Shown: positions 31,723-45,526, counted from the first letter of the stretch. The stretch: 64,000 nt of DNA from Macrothele yani (GCA_039090855.1 CM077023.1:79707127-79771126), one strand, 5' to 3'. Program-made: numbers and translations. Notes: generated by a model from the sequence alone, not told the origin.

Positions 31723-32141
31723 GGGGGGGGGCACTTCGTGTGAGTCTAAGAAGTCTATAATGATATGGAAAGAATTCTGCTAAGCCACCTCGTAACTATA
31801 CTTCCGAAACGTTTTAAACGATATTAATGTGCATTTTTCTTGCAGGGCTAGAAATCCGAGCAGTTCTTATGGGGTTTTCTGAATAAGTTCACTTTTTTTT
31901 CTGAACAGTTCTTGCAAACATGGAAAAAACTCAAGCCTTTTTTCAGTACGTTTCGGAGATTGGTGTTTCAGAATAACGGCAACATTTTCTGAAAGTGTGT
32001 AACGTTTCAAAGGCTCACGGGCGTCTTTCCAGAAATTGTGAAATGTTTCTGATGTCAGTGTAATATGTTTCAGAATTTTGTTGCTATTAATTTATTTGGT
32101 ATGACGGGCATTAGCAGCACTCTTGAAAATTTGCTTGACCT

Positions 32142-33600
32142 TTCAGAGTTGGGAGTGACTTTATACAGAATTTCCGTTCATTTGACGTAAGGCTAATGCT
32201 CAGCCTTTTAGTAAAATGTTCCGCAGTTCAGCGTGACTTTTAGGAATTTTAGCAATAGCAGTTCCTTTCGCTAAGGGACATGCAAAAGCTTACTGTAAAT
32301 TTGCACATTGTTTCAGAATTTCACTATTTAGTCTTTCGGAATTCTTGTAAGTCCGTTCCTTTTAATGTGAGGTGCATTCCTTACCTTTTTCCCGAAACTT
32401 TCCGTGCTTATTTGGAACGTTCCAGAAAATCATCCTAGCACACAATATTTCAGACTTCTTCAAAAATGTGGGAAACATTTGTTACGATTTCTTGCATAAC
32501 TTATTCAAAACAGTTGAGGCAGCCCTTTGTGCATGTGTGTGTGTGTGTGAGCAACGTACCACAGATTTTGTGTACAGTGTAATCAGAAGCACGAATTATT
32601 AAAGAAAATTCCTCGTAAATAGAAAAATATCTGTAGTTGAGTGTGTGTATATATTTTATTTAGCAGCATTGAAATAACAATGAGCCTATGTAAGGTAGAT
32701 ATAAAGAAACGAGTTCTAAACAGATTTAGCTGCAAAGTAATGTTGTTATCAAATTATTTATCAGTTTCTTTAGTACAAAAGATGTGCTTAAACAAAAATT
32801 TGTACCAAACAAAATAGCAGAGAAGAGATATTTTGCAGAACAGAATTGCAAAAGAATCGCGTGAGCAAATTTTGGTGTTACATGTATACTTAACACAAAA
32901 TACTGCATCATGAAAATTGTTCGGAGAAAATGAGGGGAGTAACTTCAGAGATGCGAGTAACTTTTTAAGGAACTTCAATTAATTTGGCGTAAACCAAATG
33001 CTTAGCCTTTTAGTAAAATATTTCGCAGTTTAGTGTGACCTTTAAGAATTTTGACAAGATCAGTTCTTTGAATGAATGTTTCTGCACAGCTTTCTAAAAT
33101 GTTTAAGACCACTAGTTATTTAAAAATAGAAAAACTAAATTACTAAACGCATATCTGCTTGCACTTTAGTTTGATTTTTTGAGGTTTTGTGGCACAAGAA
33201 CTAAGCTTGTACATAAATAAATCGGATATTTCAATAAACACCTTAACACCCCTATTGACCAAGGAATGAGTCGACCCAGAGTGTGGTGTGTAGTAGTATT
33301 ACATTCAGTCACAAAGGATATATCTGAAGGCCAACATTTACTTCTGCATAATTAAACAATATCATATCTATTTGGAATTATCATTAAACTAAGAAAAAGG
33401 AGCATTCAATGGAGAAATGAGCTTTTTAGGGAACTAAAAACTCTGTAATTTAAAGAAAATTTAAAAAAAGGTGCACTTACCTTTGATTTTAAACTGATAG
33501 CAGTTCCGTTGAATGAATGTTTCTGCACAGCTTTCTAAAATGTTTAAGACCATTAGTTATTTGAAAATACAAGAAAACTAACTTAATAAACGCATATGAA
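32142..33600. repeat. dispersed direct repeats (local segmental duplications)
   Basis: 'gcttagccttttagtaaaat' and its variants occur at about 32200 and 33000 with similar flanks over roughly 130 bp. 'gaatgaatgtttctgcacag' plus about 75 further bases occurs at about 33070 and 33510. The three segments look like old partial duplications of one AT-rich sequence. No coding frame is preserved. Confidence 0.7.
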
Positions 33601-33604
33601 AACA

Positions 33605-36030
33605 ATATAACAGCACATCACATCATTTTCTGATAACTGGGCTTTTCTAAATACAAAATTTACACTGAAAACCACATAGAGAGCGTAAGTTCGAAAACTG
33701 TTGCCTGCGGTTCAAAAGAAAATTGCATTTATGATATAAATGCAGTATGATGAAATAACTAAATGAATGCGTGCATGATGTTTTGTGAAATCTTAGAAAA
33801 GTAGTAACCGTCACAGTTTCTAGAAACAAGTGTTACAAAACGATTAAAAAGTTATGTGATAATAGTTTGTTCTTTTTATTAGATATCCTTAGAAATATCG
33901 TTTTGTGTGATTCAAGCTATGAAAAGATGGGGATGTTTTCAGTATTATCACGCTAAAATAATTTTTTAGTTGCTTTTTTTATGCAACTAACATTTTTCTT
34001 TTTAGTAACGATCTTCGAAAATTGGCAAATTCGACGAAATGGCGCAATTTGCCAATTTTTGTTATTTCTGGTACAACCCCGAAATGCGTAGTCATTATCT
34101 AACTTATCTCAGCAAAGAACTTCAAGCTCTTTATCGTTAAGTAATAAATATCCCTTCCCTAGAAATCAACACTGCGATTTTCAGTCATTGTTTTTTCCAT
34201 CGTTATGTTAGAAAACTAGTTTTCCTGTTTAGAAATATCTATCGACGTTATAAAAAAAAAAGATAGCTAAAAGTACTCTGTCTCTCAAAAAGGATTTAAA
34301 TGAAAACAATAGCTAGACATAACTTTATTAAAACACGCTATTATTTTTTATTCGTGCTGCAGTGAAAATATGTAAATCCCGTAACAGGAGAAGTCAGTAA
34401 AATTGTAAAAAAGGCAGTCCATTTATAGTTTACCTTAAGCCTGAGAAATCCATTTCATACAAATAAACGCGCAGTAAGGTAAAAATGGAAACTTTCATTG
34501 CGAGTGAAAAAAACTGTGACAGCTCAAAATGTGTTTTATACGTTAGGTAAATAAGAGTATAATTTTAAAATAATGCATGCTGGCAATATTTTTTTTTTTA
34601 ATTTAGAGAAAAAACAAAACAAAACGCAGTGAGGAAGGGAATGTGTTAGTGAAGAATAAGGAAAATAATTGTTATCATACTTCTGTGTCTCTTTCCTACT
34701 GGGTACCCTAAACTAAATCTCCTGGCTTCCTGTTTCAAATGGTTATTCAAGACAGTGCTTGTAGTGTTATATATCTATATCTGTATATGTAATTAAATAT
34801 ATTTAGCCACTTAAGCACCTAAATCCTTAAATCTAACACTTCACTCAAATATCTAATCCAACAGTTTAAAAATTCAAAAGCACTAGAACAATGAAAAATG
34901 AACTGCCTTATGACTTTATCGTAGATAATCTTCTTTATTAGTCGCTTACTTCACGTATGACACAATATGACAAGAGATCTGATTTGCTCTCACGGTAATT
35001 GACAATTACGAAAACAAGATGTTGAACACGCTGACTACTCTTAGTACAACTCAACAGTTTGAACACACTAAAATTCTAACCAATGTTGGTATTTCAATTC
35101 ACACACAAAGCATAGTATCATAGAAAAAATTGTGTGCTTTAGCTGGAAAAATATCTCATCATTTGTCATAACTCACGCACAGTTTTCATTGCTTTTATAT
35201 CTGTTCTTCACTTTTGACCTTCTGCCAGTGTTACCAGAAACTATCAGGGAGTTTAGATATGACGTGAAATTCGAAAAATGTAAACTATCGATAAATAAAA
35301 TTTGCATAAGATTTAGAAACAAAACAAACAAAAAACAGCTAAAAGTTAAAACAGATTACATAGGGTCAAACACTCTCTTTCTAAAATCCTCTAAAACATG
35401 ATTGCCATTGACCTTCTGCACATTACGCGATTTTTATAATGCGTTATTTGTTACTACAGGGTGGTTTAAAATATTAAAATGTATTAAGGGACTCTCTATC
35501 AGCGCATTTCATGTAACAGCGAGTTGGTGTCGCGTGTTGTTCCAAGCCCATTTCGCCTGTTATAGAATTTTGCAATTAAATAGGTTTCTTGTAATATTTT
35601 AGACGATATAAATATCCATTTCCTCGAAATTACGAGGAACTAAAACTCAGCATTTTCCTTAAAACTGCAATCGAATAACTTCCTATGTTCTTTTTCAGCA
35701 GAGAAAAAGCACCTAAACACTGAAATAGAAATATATCTTCGAAAATAGATGAACTAAGCTTGCATTTTCTTGTTCATTGTGTTCTCAGAATTATGCACAC
35801 GCAAAATATCATTTCTGCAAAGAAGCATCATCCTGAAGCTGTAGGTATACTCTTAAAACGTGAAAATGTATTTTTCTAAATTGTGAGTGCGTATACTTCA
35901 TGCTCTACACAATTACTAAATTTGTCAGTGCAATACATACTTCTAAGCTCAATATGGTATTCATAAAGTAAAAATGTGCAGGACCACATAACTTTGCAAA
36001 ATGGAAAGCCAAGAGAAATCTGAATTTGTT
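33605..36030. other. 2.4 kb without recognisable gene
   Basis: A 14-bp inverted repeat ('aaaattggcaaatt' and complement) lies at 34018-34066. Two small ORFs (35132-35401, 35402-35602) match no family and have no context. A separate T-run is at 34590-34600. Confidence 0.4.
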
Positions 36031-36034
36031 CTTT

Positions 36035-36220
36035 TTGTTTGAGGGTTTAACGACCAACGGGAGTAACTCAATGGGTCCGTCCCTAATTTAGAGGCACTGG
36101 TTCCAGGAAAGGGAAAGAGCCAGGACGGTAAGACAAAAGCACCCTTTCCATGCCTCACCTGGGATTCGAACCCATTTCGGACTAATGATTAGAAGCCAAC
36201 GCTTTGTATCGCCGTACTAC
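36035..36220 (-). repeat. SINE-A copy, 3' portion deleted internally
   Basis: Plus-strand order 'gagggtttaacgaccaacg', 'gtccgtccctaatttagagg', 'catgcctcacctgggattcg' and 'cccatttcggactaatg'. The usual 'ctataagcagtcgc' is missing between 'caatggg' and 'tccgtcc'. Confidence 0.75.
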
Positions 36221-36351
36221 CAGTTTGTTATTTTGCTTTTATATCAAAGTTGCTTACATGCTAAACTTTAATTCCACAGTACTTGCAGATTAGGATACAA
36301 GGAATTGCTTATTTTGAAATCTTCAACTGTGAAAATTTTGGAGCAGTGAAC

Positions 36352-36359
36352 ACACACAC

Positions 36360-36408
<49 letters not shown>
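36352..36408. repeat. (AC)n/(AG)n microsatellite
   Basis: A short AC run is followed by about 22 AG units. Confidence 0.95.
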
Positions 36409-36414
<6 letters not shown>

Positions 36415-36499
36415 TTCTTTGTGTTGCTTGTTTCTCATAATCAAAGAATTCTACGTTGCGAACTAAAAATTGCAATGTCTTGTAAGAAATATGTTATTG

Positions 36500-36926
36500 C
36501 AGTTGAAAGGAAAGTCACATGCCCTATCTACGACAACTCTTCTATATTTTAATAATTTGCAATACATATATGCAACTATTAATTATTTATAAGTATTATG
36601 TTATATGTTATTATAATGTACAGCATTTATTACATGTTGTTTTATATATCATTATATGTAATATTATTATGTTTCGTTTCATTATAATTATTATATTATA
36701 TGTTAATAGTTACGTAATTATTATAAATATATCCATTAAATATAAACAATATGTAGTAATATCCAAGGCTTTTTAAAGAGGTTATCTGGGGTTTGCTTTT
36801 GTTTAATATACGTTTTAGCTGTTTTAAGGGAAACAGTTGAAATGTATATGCATATCGATCAGATAAATGTTAGTTTTCAGTAAAAATAATAGGTGGTTAA
36901 AACCACAATTAACAACCTATTATTTT
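36500..36926. repeat. AT-rich low-complexity sequence ending in a hairpin
   Basis: 36540-36770 is dominated by 'attata' and 'tatgt' words. At 36883-36926, 'aaaataataggtggtta' and 'taacaacctattatttt' form a 17-bp dyad with one mismatch. The 85-codon ORF here is low-complexity and not a gene. Confidence 0.6.
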
Positions 36927-36929
36927 GGT

Positions 36930-38660
36930 ACTTAGTGTATTTATAACTTGATAATTAATTAAACGATATTTTTCTATATGACAGGAAGCGCATTTTCTTA
37001 TGGCTGCTGAAAAAATGAAACCTCCTTTCTCAAGTAATTCTTAGAATAGCAGTTTTTGTTCACTAATTGAAGCGGAAGAGTTCGTGAAAGTGACAGGAGT
37101 ACAATATGAAATATAAGGAAATTCTAAAACTTATATGTTTTCAGTGGTACTGCGTTTCTATTTCTGAACTGAACAACGGCTTATAAGTTGACTGAAGCAT
37201 AGTCATAGTGGAAACATGGATGGCAAATGTTGTATTTAATTGGGTTATTTTCCTACATAAAACAAAAATTAGGATGAGGGCGCTTTCCGCTTTGTTTGTA
37301 CCCTAAATATTACCAACATTTTTCGCAGTTTGAAGTCTAAGGACCAGCTTGAGCATCGAAAGCCAAGAGACACCTTCAGTACTACTAATCCAGGAGAGGA
37401 AAGACAGCCACTGATGTAAGGACGAGAACAACACCCACCCACAACAATACGAGAAAGAACAAGTCCTCATATCTCTAAACTCCCGAAAGAAAAATCTAAT
37501 ATCTGCACTCTGCAAGAGGAAGAAAAGTGAAAAAAATAAAAGAAATTAAATTGGTAAATTTTATCTACCTACTAATGTTTTAGCCGTGTTGTGCATGTAC
37601 TAATGCTATGCAATGTTCCTCAATGTGTCAGCCACCGAGTCACTTATTTTCTAGAATTTTTTTTTTAAACTATTACAGAAACATCTGTCTTAATTGGTGT
37701 AGTAATGGATACGCCCACATGCGAATGGCTTTCTCAAGAAAAACTGATACAACAAAACCTATGCGGGAAATTTATATATATATATATATATTTTCTTCTA
37801 TTTCTCATACTCTTCTGTCTCCCGCTTAGGTTTTGGAGGATTTGTTTGCCTTGAAAAAAACAGCATAGGTATCCAAAAGCTTGCCGCTTACCCATTACTA
37901 CCTCAATAGCAGGGGGCGTTTCTTCAATTATTTGTATCAACTTAATCCATATAGTGGTTCTTCTTATTTACTTATTAGAATTTCGTTCATTTATTAGGTT
38001 GCAACTATAATAAAATTTGCAAAGGCTTTTCCAAATAAAACAGAAAAGGTTAAGAGAAAAGGGAGTAATAGTTTTTATGATTTATCAGCGCTTAATCAGC
38101 ATTGCGTATAGAAATAATTCAAATAATATACATGTTCTTAATTATATGTGGCGAATCTATATTGCTGTGCTTCAGAACTATTGATTCGTAAGAATCATGC
38201 AGTAAAGTAAACGTTTGCAAAATCGTGGTTTTTAAAACTCAAAATGAATTGTATCTTTTCACTGCAAATTAAACATTTCAATCAACGTAACAAGTATGCG
38301 CACATCCTTAGTCAAATAAATAAAAAACGAACATAATTTAAATATAGTAATTCCAGAGAAATTCACCATATGTCTGTTTCAGAATAATGCATCTCTGGTA
38401 CATGCATTGGTTATATAGGTGGAAAGTCCGAAAGTTAATTCAGCAGTTTAAAGCATTTACATTGCTTCAATTTTGTTTTTTACTTTATAATCTGATTGGC
38501 CTTTTGTGTGATAACTAACATTGAAATCGAATTCGGCAAAACTGAAAAGTGCTGTCACGCGCTAAATATTTTTCTGAAATAATTTAAGTACACCTTCCTT
38601 GAAAAGCATATTTTTTCCCTAACTAGGACGTTTATTTACTTTTCTTCCTTTCGTATTTAT
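36930..38660. other. unannotated stretch with a weak foldback
   Basis: Around 37715-37890, 'aatggctttctcaagaaa' and a distant inverse, with a (TA)n tract at 37771-37790 between them, faintly resemble the foldback element at 46847-47172. Otherwise nothing is recognised. Confidence 0.35.
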
Positions 38661-38669
38661 TTATTTTTT

Positions 38670-38750
38670 CTTGAGGTTAACGTGTGCATGTAGAAGAAGT
38701 TATCCGTGTCTTATTTAGAGACGCTGTTTCCAGGAAAGGGAGAAAAGTAA
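38670..38750 (-). repeat. SINE-A fragment
   Basis: 'gtcttatttagagacgctgt' followed by 'ttccaggaaagggag' corresponds to the complement of the SINE-A body. Confidence 0.45.
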
Positions 38751-38759
38751 AAACATACG

Positions 38760-40270
38760 AATGAGCATAACAGCCTTGTTGTACGCAGTACACAAACCAA
38801 GGGCATTTTCGAAACAAAAATAAATATTGAGCTTGTTCTTTTCAAATTTTATTTCGTCACATTATAAATAAGTCAGCAGTTTGTATTCATTGAAATGAAA
38901 TAACTGAAGCGCGTGATCTTTTTAATCATCTACGCTATTAACTAAGTTTTTCAATAGAAAATAAAAATCGGAAGAACTAAATTATTTACTGAATATATCT
39001 AGAAAACTAATTTCCAAATCTTAATGTTTATATTTGTTCACTCAAGAGCTAAAAATAGCGAACGGAAACAGCCAAAAATTCTTGTCAGTAGAATTCGTTT
39101 TTTCAGTCTGCCAATCGCATTTGTTATTTTTTATCGCCATATTTCCCCTGTTTGTTTTCACAATATATTTCTATCAGGTTTTTTTTCTAGAAAGGAAAGC
39201 ATCAGTAAAGAAGATAAAAATACAATATTAGCGTTTACGCAAGATTTTTTTGTCAGATTCTTGATTTTCAACGGCAGGGACACGAGTCTGTGGCCCCTGT
39301 CGAGGACACAATGGTCGCCACAAAGATGTCTCCCGTCTTCCGGACTAAGTAGTTACTTCTCACGATGAAACGCCAATTAATAAGAATAGAGACGTACTGA
39401 ACTGTATAAATAAACCACATCATTTACTTCATATTGTCCTTGGTAAACCGAATTCTTAAATGTGAATGATATAAACTGCACAACTCAATTCTCAGTAAAA
39501 CTACGAAATCCCCGTAAAGCTGGCGTTGCTCGCAACTCGATACCGAAATCTCCATTAAAGTGTGGCCGGGCGTTTCTTGTTCCCCGGAAACCGCCGGCGA
39601 TCGGATTCGAGTCGACCTGCTCGCGGATTCACGATGATTTAGAACTAATTGATAAATTTGTCCTTTACCTCTCAGATCAAGTGCATACACATACAATGGC
39701 ACAATCTCTCACTTCTTCTTATTCGGCTAACTGTTTTTCCATCATCTTTTTTGGAGAAAAGGAGGGTTATTGCGACTATTTTCACTTCTTCCTGTCCCAT
39801 CATCGTTTGGCAACGAACAGAGACCAAATTGCGGTAATACACTCGGGCACGCACGATGTAACCCTGAATTTTGGACTGACCTTAAGACGTAATTTTTGCC
39901 GTACTCAACACTACATAGATAGTAAAAGCTGCAATGTTTATTTCTTCGGCTGCGTTCTCATAGTTTGAAATAAAAATAATAAATCTTGTGGGCTCTACAA
40001 TTTAATTCATATTATACTAACCGTCTGTTATATCGCGCCACTCGGGCGACATGCAAAACGCACGAAATATTCGGCGGCGTGATATAACCAAGCAATTTGA
40101 TAAAAATAAAAATAAGAAAAATAAAATGGGAACCATACTCGTTTAAATGATTGACCGTAAATTTTTCCGGATATTCAACAATTCGCAAAATTAAATTATT
40201 GTGGCATTGGGCCGTGTTGTGGGGCAACAATTTAATTGTACGTACACATACACGTTCAGCATCGTGATTA
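38760..40270. other. unannotated stretch with one longer ORF
   Basis: A 168-codon plus-strand ORF (39462-39968) is the longest non-transposon ORF in the window. It overlaps a locally GC-richer patch (39530-39640). Its predicted protein shows no motif, signal peptide or repeat I can name, and no splice or promoter context supports it. Confidence 0.3.
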
Positions 40271-40511
40271 CACATTGCATGATCTTAATGCAATGAAATG
40301 TGTACATTTTCGGCAAAACATATAAACACTGATCTATATTTTTCTGCACAGAAACACACACACACAAATGCTTCATTTTACTTTTTTCACACACTGCATG
40401 ATCTTAATGCAATGAAATGTGTACATTTTCGGCAAAAAATATAAACACTGATCTATATTTTTCTGCACACAAGCACACACACACAAATACTTCATTTTAC
40501 TTTTTTTCACA
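40271..40511. repeat. 119-bp tandem duplication
   Basis: 'gcatgatcttaatgcaatga' occurs at 40278 and 40397. The two units are nearly identical and contain (AC)n runs, so this is a recent duplication. Confidence 0.93.
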
Positions 40512-40580
40512 CACACGCAATTCTTACACAAGAGATTCATTCTTACCTCAATTTCACCAACACTCTTATAAGATTAAGAA

Positions 40581-40785
40581 CTGTCCCAGTGGTGTAGTGG
40601 GTCTAAGCGCTAGCTTGCGACAATTCGTCCGTCATGGGACGGGGTTCAAGTCCCGGTGAGGCATAGATGTTGTATTTGTCTTATGGCACTGGTCTCTCCC
40701 TTCCTAGTGGCCCTAAATTAGGGACGAGCGACTGTTTATAAACCATTGAGTTGCTCAGGGCTGTCGTTAAATCCCCAAAGAAACA
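40581..40785 (+). repeat. SINE-A full-length copy with target-site duplication
   Basis: Head 'cccagtggtgtagtgggtct', B-box-like 'ggggttcaagtcccgg', shortened body, 'ggctgtcgttaaatcccc'. Flanks are ataagattaagaact (40568-40582) and ataagattagaact (40786-40799), a duplication of about 14 bp with one indel. The tail is only weakly A-rich. Confidence 0.88.
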
Positions 40786-40852
40786 ATAAGATTAGAACTC
40801 TACCTCTTGGTGAAAAAGCAATCCAAAGTAAATTGCTTCTTTTTTCTTCATG

Positions 40853-41055
40853 TTTTTTTTTATTGGAGATTTAACAACCACCGTGAGCAACTCTGTGGGC
40901 TATAAGTAGTCGCCCATCACTAATTTAGGGTCACTGGTTCCAGGGAAGAAAGAGAGCCAGTGCCGTAAGACAAATACTACATCCATGCGTCACCCAGATT
41001 CGAACCAGGACACATCAAGCTAGCGCTTTGACAACTGAGCCACTGGGCTCTTCAT
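40853..41055 (-). repeat. SINE-A copy
   Basis: T-run tail, 'agatttaacaaccaccgtg', 'ataagtagtcgcccatcact', 'catgcgtcacccagattcg' and head end 'tttgacaactgagccactgg'. It lies about 70 bp from the opposite-strand SINE at 40581, so the two could pair. Confidence 0.82.
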
Positions 41056-41226
41056 ATTTGGTGGCCTTTTGAAATTCAAGCATAAAAATGCACTAATTGT
41101 ATTTCAGTTGCGTAATTTAAGTTACAAGATTCGTATGCTGTGTGTAGGACTTCTCTAAGATTTCAGCAACGTCTGTCACAGATTCAACATGGGTGAGCGT
41201 ATTGTTCTATTTCTTCGTCGTTGCTT

Positions 41227-41650
41227 TCAGCAATTTTCTTTTCTTCCAGTCTCACTCTTTCTACGTATAATGCTATCAGAAAGTGTTTCAGTTATGGTTT
41301 CTTCATTCTCAGTATGAACTCATTCTTGAAGTTCGCTTTGAATAACACCCATGCCTTGGGCCTTGGCCGGTTTGTTTAGAAATTCTATGAGATCAACATA
41401 ATCTTTTTCAGATTTAGTCTTCTTACCTAGAACTTCCAACCAACATTTTGCTATTGATGGTGATTTTACCTCCACCCATGCTCCATGATCTCTCTATCTC
41501 CATATATGTATCATTTCATATAAGTAAACTTTACTCAATGCATTGACGAAGAGTCGTCCTCACACAACACACAGTTTGTTTAGCAACTCCAGTGGGTAAT
41601 TCGTTTTAAATGTTTCAAGTTATTCCCTGACACATGGGTTGGATAATGCC
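41227..41650 (-). pseudogene. pogo/Tigger-like transposase C-terminal fossil
   Basis: One minus-strand frame, broken by a few stops, reads from 'NPCVRE' to a stop at 41227-41229. It includes 'LETFKTNYPLELLNKLC', 'KVYLYEMIHIW', 'GAWVEVKSPSIAKCWLEVLG' and 'ENEETITETLSDSII'. The order FK-x-Y-(R)-x-x-L-L, then an AW-x-x-V-x-x-x-(T)I-x-(N)CW block, then an acidic 'ITETL(T)D-(E)-x-I' tail is what the last part of Tigger, jerky and CENP-B-related pogo transposases looks like. The catalytic core is not visible here. Assigned by family pattern; a profile search would be decisive. Confidence 0.55.
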
Positions 41651-42015
41651 TATCGGATTTTTTTTTTTTTTTTTTTTTTTGTTTTGGAGATAGATAACAT
41701 TGATCTTTTTTTTGTCAGATGATGCGAGTTATTTTCTTCTGGGTGAGCTGGACATTGGTCAAATGAAAGAATACTTGTTTCTTTCTATCCCACGTTTCGA
41801 AAATACATGCGTACTGTTGTGATGACGTAATCGAAAGGCCCTCTCTTGAATATAATTATGGTAATCCAAATAGTTTTCCAATTCTCATAAATCACTGGTT
41901 AGTTTTTTCTGTTGACATTTTTTAAACTCTTCGTTTCGTCTCTTTCCCACAGGAAGCAACTAAATGTCAACTTGTCCTAGGAAAATTTCACTTTTCTGAT
42001 GACATGCGCACCATG

Positions 42016-42017
<2 letters not shown>

Positions 42018-42046
<29 letters not shown>
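42018..42046. repeat. (TA)n tract at an RTE tail
   Basis: About 14 AT units run directly into the ATC repeat of the RTE copy. Confidence 0.95.
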
Positions 42047-44742
42047 CATCATCATCATCATTGTCAACCATTATCAATCCACTGCTGGACGAAGGTCTCC
42101 CCAAGTTTCCTCCACAACGGTCTGTCTTGTGCCAGTCTCCTCCATGTCACCCCTGCATACTTTCGAATTTCATCCACCCATCTCCCATGTGGTCTTCTTC
42201 TGGGTCTTTTCCTGTCCCTTGGAATCCAATCTAAAATTTCGGCTGTCCATCGATGATCTGTCCTTCTGGCAGTATGTCCAGCCCATTGCCATTTCAGGGA
42301 TTTAACTCTGATCATGATGTCTTCCACTCTTGTCATTTTTCGGATCCACGAGTTCCTCTTCTTATCTCTCCTGGTTATACCAAGCATGCACCTCTCCATG
42401 CTACTTTGAGTTGTCTGCAGCCTTTGTATGTCTCTTTTAGTTAAGGTCCACGTCTCTGCACCATACGTAAGCACTGGAAGGATGCATTGATCAAACACTT
42501 TTCTTTTAAGACATAATGGCATATTGCTCTTGAAAATTATGCTGTTTCTTCCAAAAGCTCTCCAGGCAAGTTTTGTACGCCGATTAATTTCTTCATCAAT
42601 GTGACCCTCACTTGATATCTGCTGTCCAAGATAAACGTACGTGTCTGTTATCTCCAGCTTTTTCTCCATCAATCGATAAATCTTCATTTCTTGTAAAAGC
42701 ATTGAACATCACTTTTGTCTTCTGAAAGTTCATTTTTAATCCCACTTCTTTACTCTTGTCAGCAAGTTCCTGGATCATACTCTGCAGCTCTGATGGGGTA
42801 GTTGCAAAAATGACTACGTCATCAGCAAAACGAAGGTGGGTTAGATAATCTCCATTAATCTTTATCCCCTTGTTTTCCCAGCTCAGCGACTGAAAAACAC
42901 CCTCCAATGTGGCATTAAAGAGCTTCGGAGATATGGTGTCACCTTGTCTCACTCCCCTTTCCAATTTTTACGTGTGTTGTATTTTCAAACAGCCTAATCT
43001 TTGCACTTGCATTTTCATAGATGTTATTAATAATATTAATGTATGCATCTTCAATACCGCAGGTTTTCAGGCCATTGTAACTGCTGATGGTTTCACCGAA
43101 TCAAAGGCTTTTTCATAATCGATAAAAGCCATGCACAATGGAAGTTCATATTCCCTCGCTCTTTCAATTAGTTCTCTCAGCACGTGGATATGATCTATTG
43201 TGCTGTAGCCACTCCTGAATCCAGCTTGTTCTCTCGGTTGAGCCATGTCTAGTGCTACCTTCAAGCGGTGTGAAAGAACTTTAGTGAAGATTTTATAAAC
43301 TACTGATAGGAGGCTGATAGGTCTGTAGTTTCCGAGATCCTCAATGTCACCTTTCTTATGTAGCAGGATCATTGTAGCGGTGTTCCAATCCTCAGGAATC
43401 TTTCCTTCATTAAGGCATCGAGTGAAAATTTGGGCGAGTACTGTTTCGATTTCTCCACTTGCTTCTTGTATGATGTCTACAGTAATTCCATCTTCTCCTG
43501 GAGCTTTTCCTCGCTTCATGTTCTTGATTGCATGTGCAACTTCTGCTGGAAGGACTGGAGGAACTCTGGTACTGGTATCTTTCATGATGTCTGGAGTGCA
43601 TATATCATCCCTTTCATATAATTTGGAGTAGAAATCTTTCACTCTTGTCAAAATTTCGCCTCTATTTCTTGTTACAGAACCATCTTCTTTTCTCAGTGCC
43701 ATAATCTGTTTTCTTCCCTTACTGAGATGTCCCTTTGCTATCTTTAGGCTTTGGTTGTTTTCAATTGCTTTCCTCACTAGTTCACAGTTGAATTTCCTTA
43801 CGTCTTCAGTGATACTTTTTCTTACTGTCTTGCATAGCTCATATATTCCACTTTGGAAGTCACATCTTCTTTAGTTGTCCTCATCTCTCTTCTTTTTTGC
43901 ATCAACATTTTGGTTTTTCCTGATAATTTGTTCACATGCAACTTGTTCTTAGACCCAGCTAATTTTGTTGCTGTTTCCATAAGAGCTTTGGTTACTTTTC
44001 TGTTAACTTCAGAGATGTCCACTTCTTCCGATGTTAGGCCTTCTAAAGCAGAGAACCTGTTCTTCAGTTCTAACTTGAAGGTATTATGGTGTTTTTTAAG
44101 GTTGGTTATGTCAATAGATTTTGTTTGTCTTATGAGCTTGCCACGTTCAAGTTTAGTGTTGAGGTGCATCTTACATCTCACCAATCTATGGTCACTACCT
44201 GTGTTGAACTTGTTTAGCACACTGCAGTCTTCTATGACGAATTTTTTGTTACACATAATAAAATCAATTTCACTTGTGGTCCCATTTGGATGTCTCCATG
44301 TCCATTTCCTGTGTGGCTTTTTCTTGAAGAAGGAGTTCAAGATGAAAAACCCTTCTGCCTCTGCAAACTCAACGAGAGTATTTCCACGCTGGTTTCTGTT
44401 GCCATGACCGAATTTACCTACTGAAGTTTCATTCTGTTGCTGTTGCCCTATTTTTGCATTGAAATCTCCCATAATTATTTTCAAGTGCTGCTTACCTTTA
44501 TTATTTAGATGACAAATTTCTCATAAAATTCTTCAATTTCTTCTTCAGGATGACTTGTGGTGGGTGCATAAGTTTGAATAATCTGAGCCTGGTATCTTTT
44601 CGAGAGTTGGATAACAAGTCGTGCAGCTCTGTCAGAGGAACTTTCAACTTCTACAACTTTATCCTTCAGTTTCTTGTTTATTATAAATCCAACACCACTA
44701 GTTCTGCCAGTATCTGTCCCACGATAGTAGAAGAGGTGTCCA
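42047..44742 (-). mobile_element. RTE LINE, long 5'-truncated copy (copy 2)
   Basis: Nearly identical to copy 1 from the (GAT)n tail to the endonuclease region encoding '[11 protein letters not shown]', where it stops at 44742 against an inverted RTE 3' end. About 2.7 kb. It lacks the first roughly 95 codons of the protein and the 5' leader. Confidence 0.92.
42064..44742 (-). pseudogene. RTE APE-reverse transcriptase, truncated and frameshifted
   Basis: It contains the distal endonuclease motifs ('MGDFNAKIG', 'SEIDFIM', 'GSDHRLV') and the whole reverse transcriptase ('GNYRPISLLS', 'AFIDYEKAFDSV', 'LRFADDVV', C-terminal 'FVQQWIDNG'). Compared with copy 1, single-base or two-base indels break the frame near 42655 (extra T), 42955 (extra C), 43068 (loss of 2) and 43838 (loss of 1), and there is another small loss near 44520. 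It retains the two bases missing from copy 1 near 43717. At nucleotide level the copies are otherwise almost the same, so indels in short runs outnumber what ageing by substitution would give. Assembly or sequencing error is a serious alternative. Confidence 0.88.
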
Positions 44743-45498
<756 letters not shown>

Positions 45499-45526
45499 TA
45501 TATATAAGGAATATATATATAAGGAA

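Noticed and set aside
39462..39968. 168-codon plus-strand ORF as a host gene
   Set aside because: No recognisable domain, no signal peptide, no repeat or family resemblance and no splice or promoter support; kept only as a remark in the gap entry.
40271..40511. CRISPR-like or satellite array
   Set aside because: Only two units of 119 bp with microsatellite content; a simple recent duplication.
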